Shown here one piece after another: positions 1 to 9,388 of a stretch of DNA of 64,000 nucleotides. Origin of the DNA: Crocinitomix sp044361315 (lineage in GTDB: Bacteria; Bacteroidota; Bacteroidia; Flavobacteriales_D; Crocinitomicaceae); NCBI GenBank assembly GCA_044361315.1, contig JBIKJA010000013.1, positions 1 to 64,000 of the forward strand. Reading direction: 5' to 3'. Each line of letters starts with the position of its first letter. Positions within the stretch are counted from its first letter, which is position 1. The notes beneath the pieces are model-generated. The model saw only the letters and a list, made by a program, of their open reading frames with translations. It was not told the DNA's origin and made no database searches. A program made the position numbers and the translations under genes.

Positions 1-1567
1 AAAATTCATCGGTTGTTGCAATGGTGATTTCTGGATTTTCAACTACCGTTACATCAATTTCAAATGTTGCCACACAACCATCTTCAGAAGTACCTTCAAC
101 AGTGTACGTTGTTACCCCAATTGCTTGTGTAAATGGTTCACCGTCAGTTACACCTAAATCCCAAACATAGGTTAATGCACCTTCGCCAGTTAAAATAGTT
201 TCTTCTCCATCGCAATAAACGTCTTGATCTGATGATGCTGAAAGTGTTGTTAATTCATTTACTTCAATTTCAATAGTCGCCACATTCGTACATCCGTTTA
301 CAGATTCAGTTCCTGTTACTTCAAACGCATAAGTTCCTGCTGCCAACGCTGGATCATACGCAACGCCATCCTCAGCACCATAATTCCAAGTGTAGGTATC
401 AGCTCCATCACCGGTCATGGTAATTTCATCGCCAACACAAATAGCAGTTTCTGAGGCATTTGCAACCACCGTTGGTGCTGGAAATACAGTTATTTCAACT
501 GTATATGGACAATCTGAAGCTAATGTAGAAGTTGCTGTATAAGAGAACGTTCCATCTTCATCAACAGGAAATGCAACACCATTTTCAATACCATCTGACC
601 AAGTAATTACACCACCACCAATTGAAGTTGCTGTTAACGTTAATTCGGTATTTTCGCACAATTCAAGATCTGAAGCAACAAGTGTTAAGGCGTTACATAA
701 TTCAGCAATTACCACTTGCCCATTTCCGCTTCTTAAACCACCAGTGGTTGTTCCTGAAGTTACTCCACCAATGTAAGAAGATCCACCTGCGCCGCCTGCT
801 CCAGCGGTACCAGAACCCCAGTTCACACCGCCGCCGCCGCCGCCGCCGTAATAACCTCCTCCACCTGCTCCACTAGCAACGCTTTGATTTCCTGGTTGTC
901 CATTCCCACCAATTCCTAAAACGCCGGGGTTACCTGCTACTCCTTCTGTTCCTAGTCCACCTGCACCACCAGCAACCCCTGTTCCTCCTCTACCTCTTGA
1001 ACCTGGATTTGGATTACTTCCTGGATCAACTCCATCTGAACCAATCAATGCTCCCCCTGCTCCACCATTTCCACCAGTTCCACAAGGCACACAACCTCCA
1101 TTTACATAATCTCGACCGCCACCGCCACCAGCGCCGGCAACAATTACTCGATTTGCTAAGGCAACACCACCAACTCTAACATCCGATGCACCACCGCCGC
1201 CGCCAGCATATCCGCCTGTGTGCGTACTTGGAGTTCCAAAACCGCCTATACCACCACCATTAAAGGCAGCAGCACCGTTTAAACCTTGACCACCCACAAA
1301 AATATTTAAAACCTGTCCCGGTGTTACCGCCAAGTTACCTTTTGCATAACCGCCTAAACCACCAGAAGATGGAGAAAAGTCTTCTATAATTAATGCTTGT
1401 CCTTGAGCGCCCCAAACCTCTATTTGAATGCTCGTGATTCCTGGAGGAACTGTGTAAGTTTGCAAACTGCCAGTATAAGCATAGGTTGTTACCAATTGCC
1501 CAAAAGCAGCAGCATTTGCGAATAGACCTAAGATAAGTCCTGCTAAATATGTAAATTTTATTTTCAT
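1..1567 (-). CDS. Glycine-rich T9SS-type surface protein, partial (C-terminus beyond window)
   Basis: The reading frame is open from the ATG at 1565-1567 to the window edge, about 522 codons. It has a signal peptide (MKIKFTYLAGLILGLF...FGQ), then a long Gly-Gly-rich segment (roughly residues 25-290) of the Gly_rich type, which opens with TYTVPPGITS and WGAQGQ. Ig/PKD-like modules with paired cysteines follow. It is a close paralogue of the complete gene at 1839-3857, with the same domain order and one 4-codon deletion inside the glycine-rich part. By that comparison about 145 residues are missing, including the T9SS sorting domain. Secretion to the cell surface is inferred from the paralogue. 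Ligand or function is unknown. Confidence 0.85.
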   Translation of the reverse strand, partial: MKIKFTYLAGLILGLFANAAAFGQLVTTYAYTGSLQTYTVPPGITSIQIEVWGAQGQALIIEDFSPSSGGLGGYAKGNLAVTPGQVLNIFVGGQGLNGAAAFNGGGIGGFGTPSTHTGGYAGGGGGASDVRVGGVALANRVIVAGAGGGGGRDYVNGGCVPCGTGGNGGAGGALIGSDGVDPGSNPNPGSRGRGGTGVAGGAGGLGTEGVAGNPGVLGIGGNGQPGNQSVASGAGGGGYYGGGGGGGVNWGSGTAGAGGAGGSSYIGGVTSGTTTGGLRSGNGQVVIAELCNALTLVASDLELCENTELTLTATSIGGGVITWSDGIENGVAFPVDEDGTFSYTATSTLASDCPYTVEITVFPAPTVVANASETAICVGDEITMTGDGADTYTWNYGAEDGVAYDPALAAGTYAFEVTGTESVNGCTNVATIEIEVNELTTLSASSDQDVYCDGEETILTGEGALTYVWDLGVTDGEPFTQAIGVTTYTVEGTSEDGCVATFEIDVTVVENPEITIATTDEF

Positions 1568-1586
1568 AGCTTAATTTTTAGTTGAG

Positions 1587-1616
1587 CAAATATAAATAAA
1601 TTATGTCACTAATCAA
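1587..1616 (-). promoter_or_regulatory. Bacteroidota-type promoter for the gene starting at 1567
   Basis: On the minus strand the -7 box TATATTTG lies at 1594-1587 and a -33 TTG at 1616-1614, separated by 19 bases. This fits the TTG-N17-23-TAnnTTTG consensus known for Bacteroidota. The start codon is about 20 bases further on. Confidence 0.6.
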
Positions 1617-1780
1617 AAGCTTTGTATTTGTAGTGTTTGAAAATGAGACCAATTTATTTATTTAGCGCTCATTGGTTGGTTTTATTTACTTCAGAAAGCG
1701 TTTATAAGCGCCTAAATAAAAAATTAAAATTAACCCAAATTTAATGTGGGTATTTTATTCCTGTAATGAATTTAAAACAC

Positions 1781-1818
1781 AAAAAAACCCGACTCGAATA
1801 AATCGAATCGGGTTTTTT
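1781..1818 (-). terminator. Rho-independent terminator after the gene at 1839-3857
   Basis: An inverted repeat (AACCCGACTCGA, loop ATAAA, TCGAATCGGGTT) has one non-Watson-Crick position. It is flanked by a run of A on one side and T on the other, so it can act on either strand. It sits 20 bases after the stop of the minus-strand gene. Confidence 0.8.
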
Positions 1819-1838
1819 AATAGATTTTATGAATGATA

Positions 1839-3857
1839 TTAGTTCTTCACAATTTTCACTAGTTGTGCTTGGTTATCCACATTTACAGTTAAAATGTAGG
1901 TTCCTTTTGCCAAGTTACTCATTGAAACAATTTCGCTATTCACACCAACCCCTGTTGAAATTAATTCGCCAGTAATGGTGGTTAAGCTATAATTAAATTC
2001 GCCATCTTGAACAATGGTAAAATCTGTTGAAGTTGGATTTGGATAAACCTTGAAGTTTTTGAAATCAAACCCTTCCACCGAAACAAATGAATTAATGGTG
2101 ATTTCGCCTTGAGCTGTGCAACCGTTAGCATCTGTCATCACAACAACATAAGTACCTGCCGTAAGATCCGTTAAATTTTGATCATCGTCATCATCTCCTG
2201 TTCCATCGTTGCTCCAATCAAATGTGTAAGGTGATTCGCCTGAAACAATGGTAATTGTGGCAGTTCCATCATCTCCAAAAAATTCATCGGTTGTTGCAAT
2301 GGTGATTTCTGGATTTTCAACTACCGTTACATCAATTTCAAATGTTGCCACACAACCATCTTCAGAAGTACCTTCAACAGTGTACGTTGTTACCCCAATT
2401 GCTTGGGTGAATGGTTCACCGTCAGTTACACCTAAATCCCAAACATAGGTTAATGCGCCTTCGCCAGTTAAAATAGTTTCTTCTCCATCGCAATAAACAT
2501 CTTGATCTGATGATGCTGAAAGTGTTGTTAATTCATTTACTTCAATTTCAATAGTCGCCACATTCGTACATCCGTTTACAGATTCAGTTCCTGTTACTTC
2601 AAACGTATAAGTTCCTGCTGCCAACGCTGGATCATACGCAACGCCATCCTCAGCACCATAATTCCAAGTGTAGGTATCAGCTCCATCACCAGTCATGGTA
2701 ATTTCATCGCCAACACAAATAGCAGTTTCTGAGGCATTTGCAACCACCGTTGGTGCTGGAAATACAGTTATTTCAACTGTATATGGACAATCTGAAACCA
2801 ATGATGAAGTCGCTGTATAAGAGAAAGTTCCATCTTCATCAACAGGAAATGCAACACCATTTTCAATACCATCTGACCAAGTAATTACACCACCACCAAA
2901 AGAAGTTGCGGTTAACGTTAATTCGGTATTTTCGCACAATTCAAGATCTGAAGCAACAAGTGTTAAGGCGTTACATAATTCAGTAATCACCACTTGCCCA
3001 TTGCCACTTCTTAAACCTGCTGTTGTTGTTCCTAAGGTTACCCCTCCAAGATAAGACGATCCACCAGCTCCACCAGCGCCAGCTGCGCCAGAACCAGGGC
3101 TGACTCCACCGCCGCTGCCTCCGCCATAATATCCACCACCACCAGCACCACTAGCAACGCTTTGATTTCCTGGTTGTCCATTACCACCAATACCTAAAAC
3201 GCCGGGGTTACCTGCTGCTCCCTCTGTACCTACTCCACCTGCACCACCAGCAGCACCTGTTCCTCCTTTACCGCGTGAACCTGGGTTTCCGTAAGAACCG
3301 AAATATAATCCCGGATCAACACCATCTGAACCAATTAAGGCTCCACCAGCACCGCCATTTCCACCTGTTCCGCAAGGTACGCAACTTCCGTTCACATAAT
3401 CACGGCCGCCACCGCCGCCGCCGCCGGCAACAATTACTCGGTTTGCTAATGCAACACCACCAACCCTAACATCGGAAGCACCACCGCCGCTACCAGCGTG
3501 TCCACCCATTCCATCGCTTGGGGTTCCAAAACCGCCAATTCCTCCACCGTTAAAAGATGTAGCTCCAGCAACACCTCGTCCTCCAACATAAATGTTTAAT
3601 ACTTGTCCTGGTGTCACTGCAAGATTACCTTTTGCATAACCGCCTAATCCACCAGTAGATGGTGCATACGATTCAATTGTAGTTGCTTGCCCTTGTGCTC
3701 CCCAAGTTTCTATTTGAACACTAGTGATTCCTGGAGGAACTGTGTAAGTTTGCAAACTGCCAGTATAAGCATAGGTTGTTACCAATTGCCCAAAAGCAGC
3801 AGTATTCACGAAAAGACCTAGTATAAGTCCTCCCAAATGTGTAAATTTTATTTTCAT
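1839..3857 (-). CDS. Glycine-rich secreted protein with PKD/Ig-like modules and T9SS sorting domain
   Basis: The product has 672 residues with an N-terminal signal peptide ending near AAFGQ. Residues about 25-295 are a Gly-rich domain that starts with TYTVPPGITS. Two or three Ig/PKD-like modules follow (about 295-590), each with conserved Cys and YTW/YVWD-type strands, then a SprB-like repeat ('FDWSNDGTG', 'LTDLTAGTYVVVMTDANGC'). The last 80 residues are a type A T9SS C-terminal domain (FKVYPNPTSTDF ... KIVKN). It is likely exported by T9SS and anchored on the cell surface, perhaps as an adhesin or matrix protein, which is inference. It is the intact tandem copy of the partial gene at 1-1567. 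The two are nearly identical in the module region and more diverged in the glycine-rich part. Confidence 0.9.
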   Translation of the reverse strand: MKIKFTHLGGLILGLFVNTAAFGQLVTTYAYTGSLQTYTVPPGITSVQIETWGAQGQATTIESYAPSTGGLGGYAKGNLAVTPGQVLNIYVGGRGVAGATSFNGGGIGGFGTPSDGMGGHAGSGGGASDVRVGGVALANRVIVAGGGGGGGRDYVNGSCVPCGTGGNGGAGGALIGSDGVDPGLYFGSYGNPGSRGKGGTGAAGGAGGVGTEGAAGNPGVLGIGGNGQPGNQSVASGAGGGGYYGGGSGGGVSPGSGAAGAGGAGGSSYLGGVTLGTTTAGLRSGNGQVVITELCNALTLVASDLELCENTELTLTATSFGGGVITWSDGIENGVAFPVDEDGTFSYTATSSLVSDCPYTVEITVFPAPTVVANASETAICVGDEITMTGDGADTYTWNYGAEDGVAYDPALAAGTYTFEVTGTESVNGCTNVATIEIEVNELTTLSASSDQDVYCDGEETILTGEGALTYVWDLGVTDGEPFTQAIGVTTYTVEGTSEDGCVATFEIDVTVVENPEITIATTDEFFGDDGTATITIVSGESPYTFDWSNDGTGDDDDDQNLTDLTAGTYVVVMTDANGCTAQGEITINSFVSVEGFDFKNFKVYPNPTSTDFTIVQDGEFNYSLTTITGELISTGVGVNSEIVSMSNLAKGTYILTVNVDNQAQLVKIVKN

Positions 3858-3874
3858 AGCTTAATTTTTTTGAC

Positions 3875-3882
3875 CAAATATA
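3875..3882 (-). promoter_or_regulatory. -7 box (TATATTTG) for the gene starting at 3857
   Basis: A perfect TAnnTTTG match on the minus strand lies 17 bases before the start codon. It is the same box found upstream of the tandem paralogue. No clear -33 TTG was seen at the expected distance. Confidence 0.5.
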
Positions 3883-4164
3883 GAATTTTTTTTTGAGGAT
3901 TGAAAATATAAATATGCACGGAACTATGCATTCATACCTGGGTTTTAATACTTAACCTTAAAGTAACGTTTCAACCTTGAAATCTTTAAAATGGTTTGCT
4001 GTAAGAAATTTGGCGAATTTTGATTTTTTTTCGCGCTAACGATTGGAGCAAGTATCCTTTTTTGAGTTTTCTCGAAAAAAAGATACTGCGAAAAGCGTGT
4101 TAAAGCGCCCAAATTACTATTAAAAAAATGCGGGTGGTTATGGAAGAAACCAACGCGTTGTAAA
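3883..4164. other. Intergenic stretch without a recognisable gene
   Basis: The stretch between the surface protein gene and the citrate synthase terminator is AT-rich. A 77-codon minus-strand frame (3945-4178) is rich in Phe, Lys and Asn, runs into the citrate synthase terminator and resembles no family I know. I regard it as non-coding. Confidence 0.5.
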
Positions 4165-4196
4165 GAAAAAAAGCCCACCTATTGGCGAGCTTTTTT
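4165..4196 (-). terminator. Rho-independent terminator after citrate synthase
   Basis: On the minus strand AGCTCGCC, loop AATA, GGTGGGCT pairs fully when two G-U pairs are allowed, and is followed by a T-rich tract. It lies about 20 bases after the citrate synthase stop. Confidence 0.75.
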
Positions 4197-4214
4197 ATTG
4201 AAATTCTTATTATT

Positions 4215-5501
4215 TTATCTTTTGTCGATTGGAACAAATTTACGGGTTGTTGCTCCCATATAAACTTGTCTTGGGCGACCGATTGGATCGTTGTTATCCA
4301 ACATTTCTTGCCATTGAGCAATCCATCCTGGGAGACGTCCGAATGCGAACATTACGGTAAACATTTCGGTAGGAACACCAATTGCACGGTAAATAATTCC
4401 TGAATAGAAATCGACATTTGGATACAATCCACGGTCAATAAAATAAGGATCACTTAAGGCAACAGCTTCTAATTTTTTAGCAATATCCAAAGCAGGATCG
4501 TTAACACCTAATTCATTTAAAATATCATCGCAAGCTTTTTTAATGATCGTTGCTCGTGGATCGAAGTTTTTGTAAACGCGGTGTCCAAAGCCCATTAAAC
4601 GGAACGAATCGTCTTTATCTTTTGCTTTTAAAATCCATTTATCGACATCTCCTCCATCATTTTGAATCATTTCAAGCATTTCAATTACTGCTTGGTTGGC
4701 GCCTCCATGTAAAGGTCCCCACAATGCCGAAATTCCTGCTGAAATTGAAGCGTATAAATTTGCTTGCGAAGATCCAACAATTCGCACAGTTGAAGCAGAA
4801 CAGTTTTGCTCGTGATCCGCGTGAAGGATTAACAATTTATTTAAGGCTTTTGCGATAATCGGATTTGGCGTATATTCTTCTGTTGGCATTCCATACATCA
4901 TGTGCATAAAATTTTCGACATAACCCAATCCGTTTTTTGGATACATAAAAGGATGGCGCATAGAGTTTTTGTAAACCATTGCTGCCAACGTTGGTAATTT
5001 TGCTAAAATTCTAAATTTCGTCAATTCGAACGCTTCTTTTGAGCGATGGGGATCTTGTGACTCTGGATAAAATGTTGACATTGAACAAATCATTGAAGCC
5101 AAAATCCCCATTGGATGAGCTTTTGCTGGATATGCTTCAAAAAATCGTTTCATATCCTCGTGCACTAGGGTATGTTTATCAATTGTTTGCTCGAATTCTT
5201 TTAATTGGCTTTTTGTAGGCAATTCACCTTTTAAAATAAGGTAAGCTACTTCCAAAAACGAAGCATCTTCGGCCAACTCTTCAATAGGATACCCTCTGTA
5301 TCTTAAGATTCCTTCTTCACCATCTAGGAAAGTTATTTCGCTTAGACAAGAACCTGTGTTTTTATAACCTTTATCTAAAGTAATATAACCGGTTTCCGAT
5401 CTCAATTTTGAAATATCGATTGCCTTTTCATTCTCAGTGCCTGTAATTACGGGAAATTCAAAGACTTTTCCACCCAATTCTAATTTAGCAATTTCACTCA
5501 T
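4215..5501 (-). CDS. gltA: Citrate synthase
   Basis: The product has 428 residues, the usual length for type I (hexameric, bacterial) citrate synthase. It condenses oxaloacetate and acetyl-CoA to citrate, the entry reaction of the TCA cycle, in the cytoplasm. The catalytic residues are visible: His265 in WGPLHGGANQ, His307 in MGFGHRVYKN and Asp364 in NVDFYSGI. The substrate-binding motif HADHEQNCSAST lies around residue 230. The gene stands alone with its own terminator. Another TCA gene, sucD, is 40 kb away in the window, so there is no operon link. Confidence 0.97.
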   Translation of the reverse strand: MSEIAKLELGGKVFEFPVITGTENEKAIDISKLRSETGYITLDKGYKNTGSCLSEITFLDGEEGILRYRGYPIEELAEDASFLEVAYLILKGELPTKSQLKEFEQTIDKHTLVHEDMKRFFEAYPAKAHPMGILASMICSMSTFYPESQDPHRSKEAFELTKFRILAKLPTLAAMVYKNSMRHPFMYPKNGLGYVENFMHMMYGMPTEEYTPNPIIAKALNKLLILHADHEQNCSASTVRIVGSSQANLYASISAGISALWGPLHGGANQAVIEMLEMIQNDGGDVDKWILKAKDKDDSFRLMGFGHRVYKNFDPRATIIKKACDDILNELGVNDPALDIAKKLEAVALSDPYFIDRGLYPNVDFYSGIIYRAIGVPTEMFTVMFAFGRLPGWIAQWQEMLDNNDPIGRPRQVYMGATTRKFVPIDKR

Positions 5502-5695
5502 TTTATCTGTTTTTTTTATCCAAGATTGATTATTTCGCCTAAGATAGTCCTTTTATTTCCATTTCTAAGAATCAAATCTGAGTTTTTTTTGGGATTTTTT
5601 TTTATTTTTTTTATCAAAAAATAATCAATTGATTTACAATCGTGTATTGATGAATTGTTGATATTTTTTAAAAAGCGGAAAATTTGAATTTTGGA

Positions 5696-6412
5696 TTAAT
5701 TCTTGAAGCGGTATTTTAGGATACAATACATTGCGCGAAATCCATCTTTCCAGCCAATTTTTTTTCCTTCTAAATAGGTACGTCCGTAATAAGAGATGCC
5801 TACTTCATAAATTTTGATGTTCTTAATTTTAGCCAGTTTAGCGGTTATCTCGGGTTCGATGCCAAAACGTTTTTCTTTTATGGTGATATTTTTAGCGATG
5901 GAGGTTCTAATTAATTTATAACAGGTCTCCATATCGGTCAAATTTAAATTGGTCATCATATTGGATAATCCCGTCAAAAATTTATTCCCTTTTGAGTGCC
6001 AATAGAATAAGATGCGATGCGGATTATCCCCAACAAAACGAGATCCATAAACCGCATCAGCATTGTCTTTAAATACAGGCTTTAATAATAAATTATATTC
6101 TTCTGGATCGTATTCTAAATCGGCATCTTGAATCACTAAATAGTCGCCTGTACACTCTTGAATTGCGCAATTAATGGCGGCTCCTTTTCCTTGATTAGTA
6201 GCTTGATTAAATAATTGCATGTTCAATTCAGGATGTAAGTCCATAAATTTCGTCACTTCATCAGCGGTACTATCAGTTGAACAGTCATTGACGATAATGA
6301 TTTCTTTTTCTATTCCATTCACCAATTCAACCTCTTTAATTTTATTTAAAATTAGATGAATAGTAGGTGCTTCGTTGTAGGCAGGTATTAAAATGGACAA
6401 TTTTTTTATCAT
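5696..6412 (-). CDS. Family 2 glycosyltransferase (DPM1-like)
   Basis: The product has 238 residues with a GT-A fold family 2 pattern: SILIPAYNEAPTI at the N-terminus for nucleotide binding, VNDCSTDST, then the metal-binding DAD in IQDADLEYDPEEY (near residue 98) and YGSRF. The layout resembles polyprenol-phosphate mannosyl/glucosyltransferases and other small GT2 enzymes without C-terminal membrane helices. The sugar and acceptor cannot be read from sequence. It starts two bases after the stop of the thioredoxin-like lipoprotein gene, so it is the last gene of the operon 9243 to 5696 and is probably translationally coupled. Confidence 0.88.
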   Translation of the reverse strand: MIKKLSILIPAYNEAPTIHLILNKIKEVELVNGIEKEIIIVNDCSTDSTADEVTKFMDLHPELNMQLFNQATNQGKGAAINCAIQECTGDYLVIQDADLEYDPEEYNLLLKPVFKDNADAVYGSRFVGDNPHRILFYWHSKGNKFLTGLSNMMTNLNLTDMETCYKLIRTSIAKNITIKEKRFGIEPEITAKLAKIKNIKIYEVGISYYGRTYLEGKKIGWKDGFRAMYCILKYRFKN

Positions 6413-6414
6413 GT

Positions 6415-7059
6415 TTAATCCAAATATGTTTTTAAGCCAAGAATTAGTTGGTTTGCTGTTTGATAACCTGCAATTACACCTCTTTTTACTTCTTTTTTAT
6501 TTAATATGACAAAGGATGGAAAAGCCATTTTACCACTGAGGAGATTTACAGCTAATTCGTTATAAAATTTAGACCCATAGGCCTTTTGTTCATAAAGTAC
6601 TTCTTTGTAAGCGATTGCAATTTTTGCCTCTGGATTCATTTTAACCGCATAGAAATTTTGGTCGATAAAATTAATCACAGAGGGATCTCTAAAGGTTGTC
6701 GCATCCATTTTTTTGCAATATCCACACCAATCGGTGTACATATCAATAAAAATAAACTTTTTTTCCAATTGATTTCGTTCGATTGCTTTTTCAAAATCGA
6801 GCCATTCAATGGCTGTGGCAGTTCCTTCAATTTTATCCACTACAGGTTCTTCGGTTAATTCTCCAGGATCTGAGCCGCTAAAGGTTTCAATAGTGACGCT
6901 ACTTTCTTGTGGTGGTTCTTCCGTATCCGCGGGAATTGGCTCATTGATTTCTCCAATTTGTTCCGTGTCTGGTTTATTAATTTTATTAGCATTTCCGCAT
7001 GCGGTTAACATGATTATTACTCCGAAAATGGCAAATATTTTAATTTGATTGATTTTCAT
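6415..7059 (-). CDS. Thioredoxin-fold lipoprotein
   Basis: The product has 214 residues. A type II signal peptide ends in LTAC with Cys21 as lipid attachment site. An acidic, Pro/Glu/Ser-rich linker follows (about 22-80), then a thioredoxin_7/DsbD-gamma-like domain with the redox motif WCGYCKKM (Cys112 and Cys115). The likely role is periplasmic thiol-disulphide exchange while anchored in a membrane. The partner is unknown. It lies 9 bases after the DPP-IV-like peptidase and 2 bases before the glycosyltransferase, so the three form one transcription unit. Confidence 0.88.
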   Translation of the reverse strand: MKINQIKIFAIFGVIIMLTACGNANKINKPDTEQIGEINEPIPADTEEPPQESSVTIETFSGSDPGELTEEPVVDKIEGTATAIEWLDFEKAIERNQLEKKFIFIDMYTDWCGYCKKMDATTFRDPSVINFIDQNFYAVKMNPEAKIAIAYKEVLYEQKAYGSKFYNELAVNLLSGKMAFPSFVILNKKEVKRGVIAGYQTANQLILGLKTYLD

Positions 7060-7068
7060 AGCTACTAA

Positions 7069-9243
7069 TTAAAGATTAGTCAACGTAAAATTGAGAAGTT
7101 TATTAAACAGATGCTCACGTGTTTTTCCTCCATAAATTCCATGATTTTTATTGGTATAGATAAACATTTCAAAATCTTTGTTTTTCTTCACCAAGGCCTC
7201 ACTCATTTCCATGCTGTTTTGCACGTGAACATTGTCGTCTCCAGAACCGTGCACTAACAAATATTTACCTTTTAATTTATCGATATGATTAATCGGGGAA
7301 TTATCATCGTAACCACTGGCATTTTCTTGAGGCGTGCGCATAAAACGTTCGGTATAAATATTATCATACCATCTCCAATTTGTGACTGGTGCGACAGCAA
7401 TTCCCATTTTAAAATAATCAGCCCCTTTGGTCATGCACAGCGAAGACATATAACCACCATAACTCCAACCCATCACACCTATTCGTTTGGCATCCACAAA
7501 TTCCCAAGTTCCCACTTGTTTTGCCACAGCAATCATATCTTCGGTTTCTAATTTTCCTAATTGAAGGTAGGTCGAATTCTTAAATTTTGTCCCACGAAAC
7601 ATTGTGCCTCTTGTGTCAACAGAAATAACGATATAACCTTTTTGGGCCAATAATTGATGATACATAAAATTGTTACCGCCCCAAGCATCTGCAACAGTAT
7701 TGTGGCCAGGGCCATTATAAATATCAAAATAAACAGGATATTTTTTAGAAGGGTCAAAGTTTTTAGGTTTAATAATAAAGGCATTTAACTCATGTTGGAC
7801 ACCTTTTATTTGAATAAATTCCTTCTTACTTAATCCCAATGATGACAACGTATTTTTTAATTTAGAATTATCCATCAAAACCTTTAGTTCTTTTCCGCTT
7901 GCATTGTTTAAGGTTATCGTGGTAGGCTCATTTGCATTGGAATAATAGTTCATATAGTACTTCATTCCCTCGCTAAACTCAGCATCGTTATTTCCTAACT
8001 TGGTGGATAGTTTAGTTTTTTTAGTTCCATCCAATCGAATCGAAAATAGTGATTTATAAATTGCACCTTCTTCTGCGGAGATAAAATAAATAATGCCTTT
8101 TTCTGCATTTATACCTTTCAGACTGACAACATCCCAATCTCCACTTGTAATTTGTCGCTCTTTTCCAGTAAAATCAACGAAATAAATGTGTTTGAAACCA
8201 CTTTTTTCGCTTGTTCTTAAAAATCCGCTCCCATCTGCTAAAAAAAGTAAATTATTGTCAATTTCAAGGTAGGTATCGCTTTTATCAGAATAAAACACCT
8301 CCCCTTTCACGGCTCCATCTGCATTAAAGGTGGACGACACATAACTTAATTCATTTTGATGGCGATTCATCACAATAAAAACCAATTTATTATCATCTTT
8401 TGTCCAACGCATTCGTGGAATATATTCGTATTCATCCGTGCTTAATTGCGACGTTTTTTTAGATTCGACATCATAAATGAATAAACTCAATTTTGAATTG
8501 GATTCACCTGCTTTTGGGTATTTGAATGAATATGTTGATGGATAAGTTTTACCATAATAATAGTCCATCGAAAATTCTGGTACATTACGCTCGTCAAATT
8601 TAAGATAAGCCAATTTACTACTTTGAGGTGACCAGTAAAATGCTTTCGTTACTTCAAACTCTTCTTCATATACCCAATCTGCCGAACCATTGATAATTTC
8701 GTTCAATTTTCCATCAGATGTTACTTGTGTGATGCTATTGTCAATCAAATTTTTAATGTAAATATTATTTTCACAAACAAAGGCTATTTTTGAGCCATCC
8801 GGAGAAAAGTCAGCCAACATTTGTGGTCCTTTATCAAAAAGAAAAGTTTTTTTTTTTGTCTTTAAATCAACGATATAATAGGTTGCACTAAAACTTCTTC
8901 TATAAATACTTTCCATATTTGTAGCAATCAAAATTTTCGATTCATCTGCATTAAAAAAATAATCGTCGATCGTAATTTTATCTTGCACCCCGCTATAAAT
9001 AACACCTAATGATTTTTCAAAATCACTGTAACTGTATAGGACGATGCTATTGTTTTCAAGCGCTGAAAAATGTTCTCCATCTGCCATTGACCGCACTGAA
9101 TAAACATAATCTTCGCTAAATAACCTATTTGACCAAATCATTTCATTGGTTAAATAGGTATTAGTTGACTGACTTAAAGACAATAAGCCAGTTGAAATAA
9201 ATCCAAATAAGAGAAGGAGAGATTGCAAAGTCATAAGATACAT
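7069..9243 (-). CDS. Dipeptidyl-peptidase IV family serine peptidase (S9B)
   Basis: The product has 724 residues with a signal peptide (cleavage after SLSQ near 25), an N-terminal beta-propeller (DPPIV_N) and a C-terminal alpha/beta-hydrolase domain. The catalytic triad is Ser594 in GWSYGGYM, Asp669 in HGSGDDNVH and His701 in NKNHGIYGG. The DWVYEEE motif (Glu193-195) matches the double-Glu that binds the substrate amino terminus in true DPP IV, so removal of N-terminal dipeptides (X-Pro/X-Ala) is likely. It acts in the periplasm or at the surface in peptide use. A second in-frame ATG three codons in (MTLQ) is an equally good start. Confidence 0.93.
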   Translation of the reverse strand: MYLMTLQSLLLLFGFISTGLLSLSQSTNTYLTNEMIWSNRLFSEDYVYSVRSMADGEHFSALENNSIVLYSYSDFEKSLGVIYSGVQDKITIDDYFFNADESKILIATNMESIYRRSFSATYYIVDLKTKKKTFLFDKGPQMLADFSPDGSKIAFVCENNIYIKNLIDNSITQVTSDGKLNEIINGSADWVYEEEFEVTKAFYWSPQSSKLAYLKFDERNVPEFSMDYYYGKTYPSTYSFKYPKAGESNSKLSLFIYDVESKKTSQLSTDEYEYIPRMRWTKDDNKLVFIVMNRHQNELSYVSSTFNADGAVKGEVFYSDKSDTYLEIDNNLLFLADGSGFLRTSEKSGFKHIYFVDFTGKERQITSGDWDVVSLKGINAEKGIIYFISAEEGAIYKSLFSIRLDGTKKTKLSTKLGNNDAEFSEGMKYYMNYYSNANEPTTITLNNASGKELKVLMDNSKLKNTLSSLGLSKKEFIQIKGVQHELNAFIIKPKNFDPSKKYPVYFDIYNGPGHNTVADAWGGNNFMYHQLLAQKGYIVISVDTRGTMFRGTKFKNSTYLQLGKLETEDMIAVAKQVGTWEFVDAKRIGVMGWSYGGYMSSLCMTKGADYFKMGIAVAPVTNWRWYDNIYTERFMRTPQENASGYDDNSPINHIDKLKGKYLLVHGSGDDNVHVQNSMEMSEALVKKNKDFEMFIYTNKNHGIYGGKTREHLFNKLLNFTLTNL

Positions 9244-9360
9244 CTAATTTAGTGCGAATATATCAAAAATTCTGCCACGGACAAAACAAGGGATTTGCTC
9301 CAAAATTCGAACATTTAAAGTATTTTAATGTTAATATTCAGACCGTCTTAAAAAAAACAT

Positions 9361-9368
9361 TATTTTTG
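9361..9368 (+). promoter_or_regulatory. -7 box (TATTTTTG) for the protease gene at 9389
   Basis: A perfect TAnnTTTG match ends 20 bases before the start codon. No TTG is seen at the -33 spacing. Confidence 0.45.
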
Positions 9369-9388
9369 AATACCTATAAAAAAATACC

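Noticed and set aside
622..1179. Plus-strand frames rich in His, Leu, Arg and Gln (also 3275-3469)
   Set aside because: They are the antisense of the glycine-rich coding regions of the two minus-strand surface genes; composition follows from the GGN codons opposite.
1000..1250. CRISPR-like or microsatellite repeat
   Set aside because: The repetitive look is from Gly codons in a coding frame; there are no regular repeats with unique spacers.
1..3857. Assembly artefact as explanation of the tandem glycine-rich genes
   Set aside because: The copies differ by many substitutions and a 12-base indel, so they are true paralogues.
3945..4178. 77-codon minus-strand frame
   Set aside because: No signal, family resemblance or promoter, and it spans the citrate synthase terminator.
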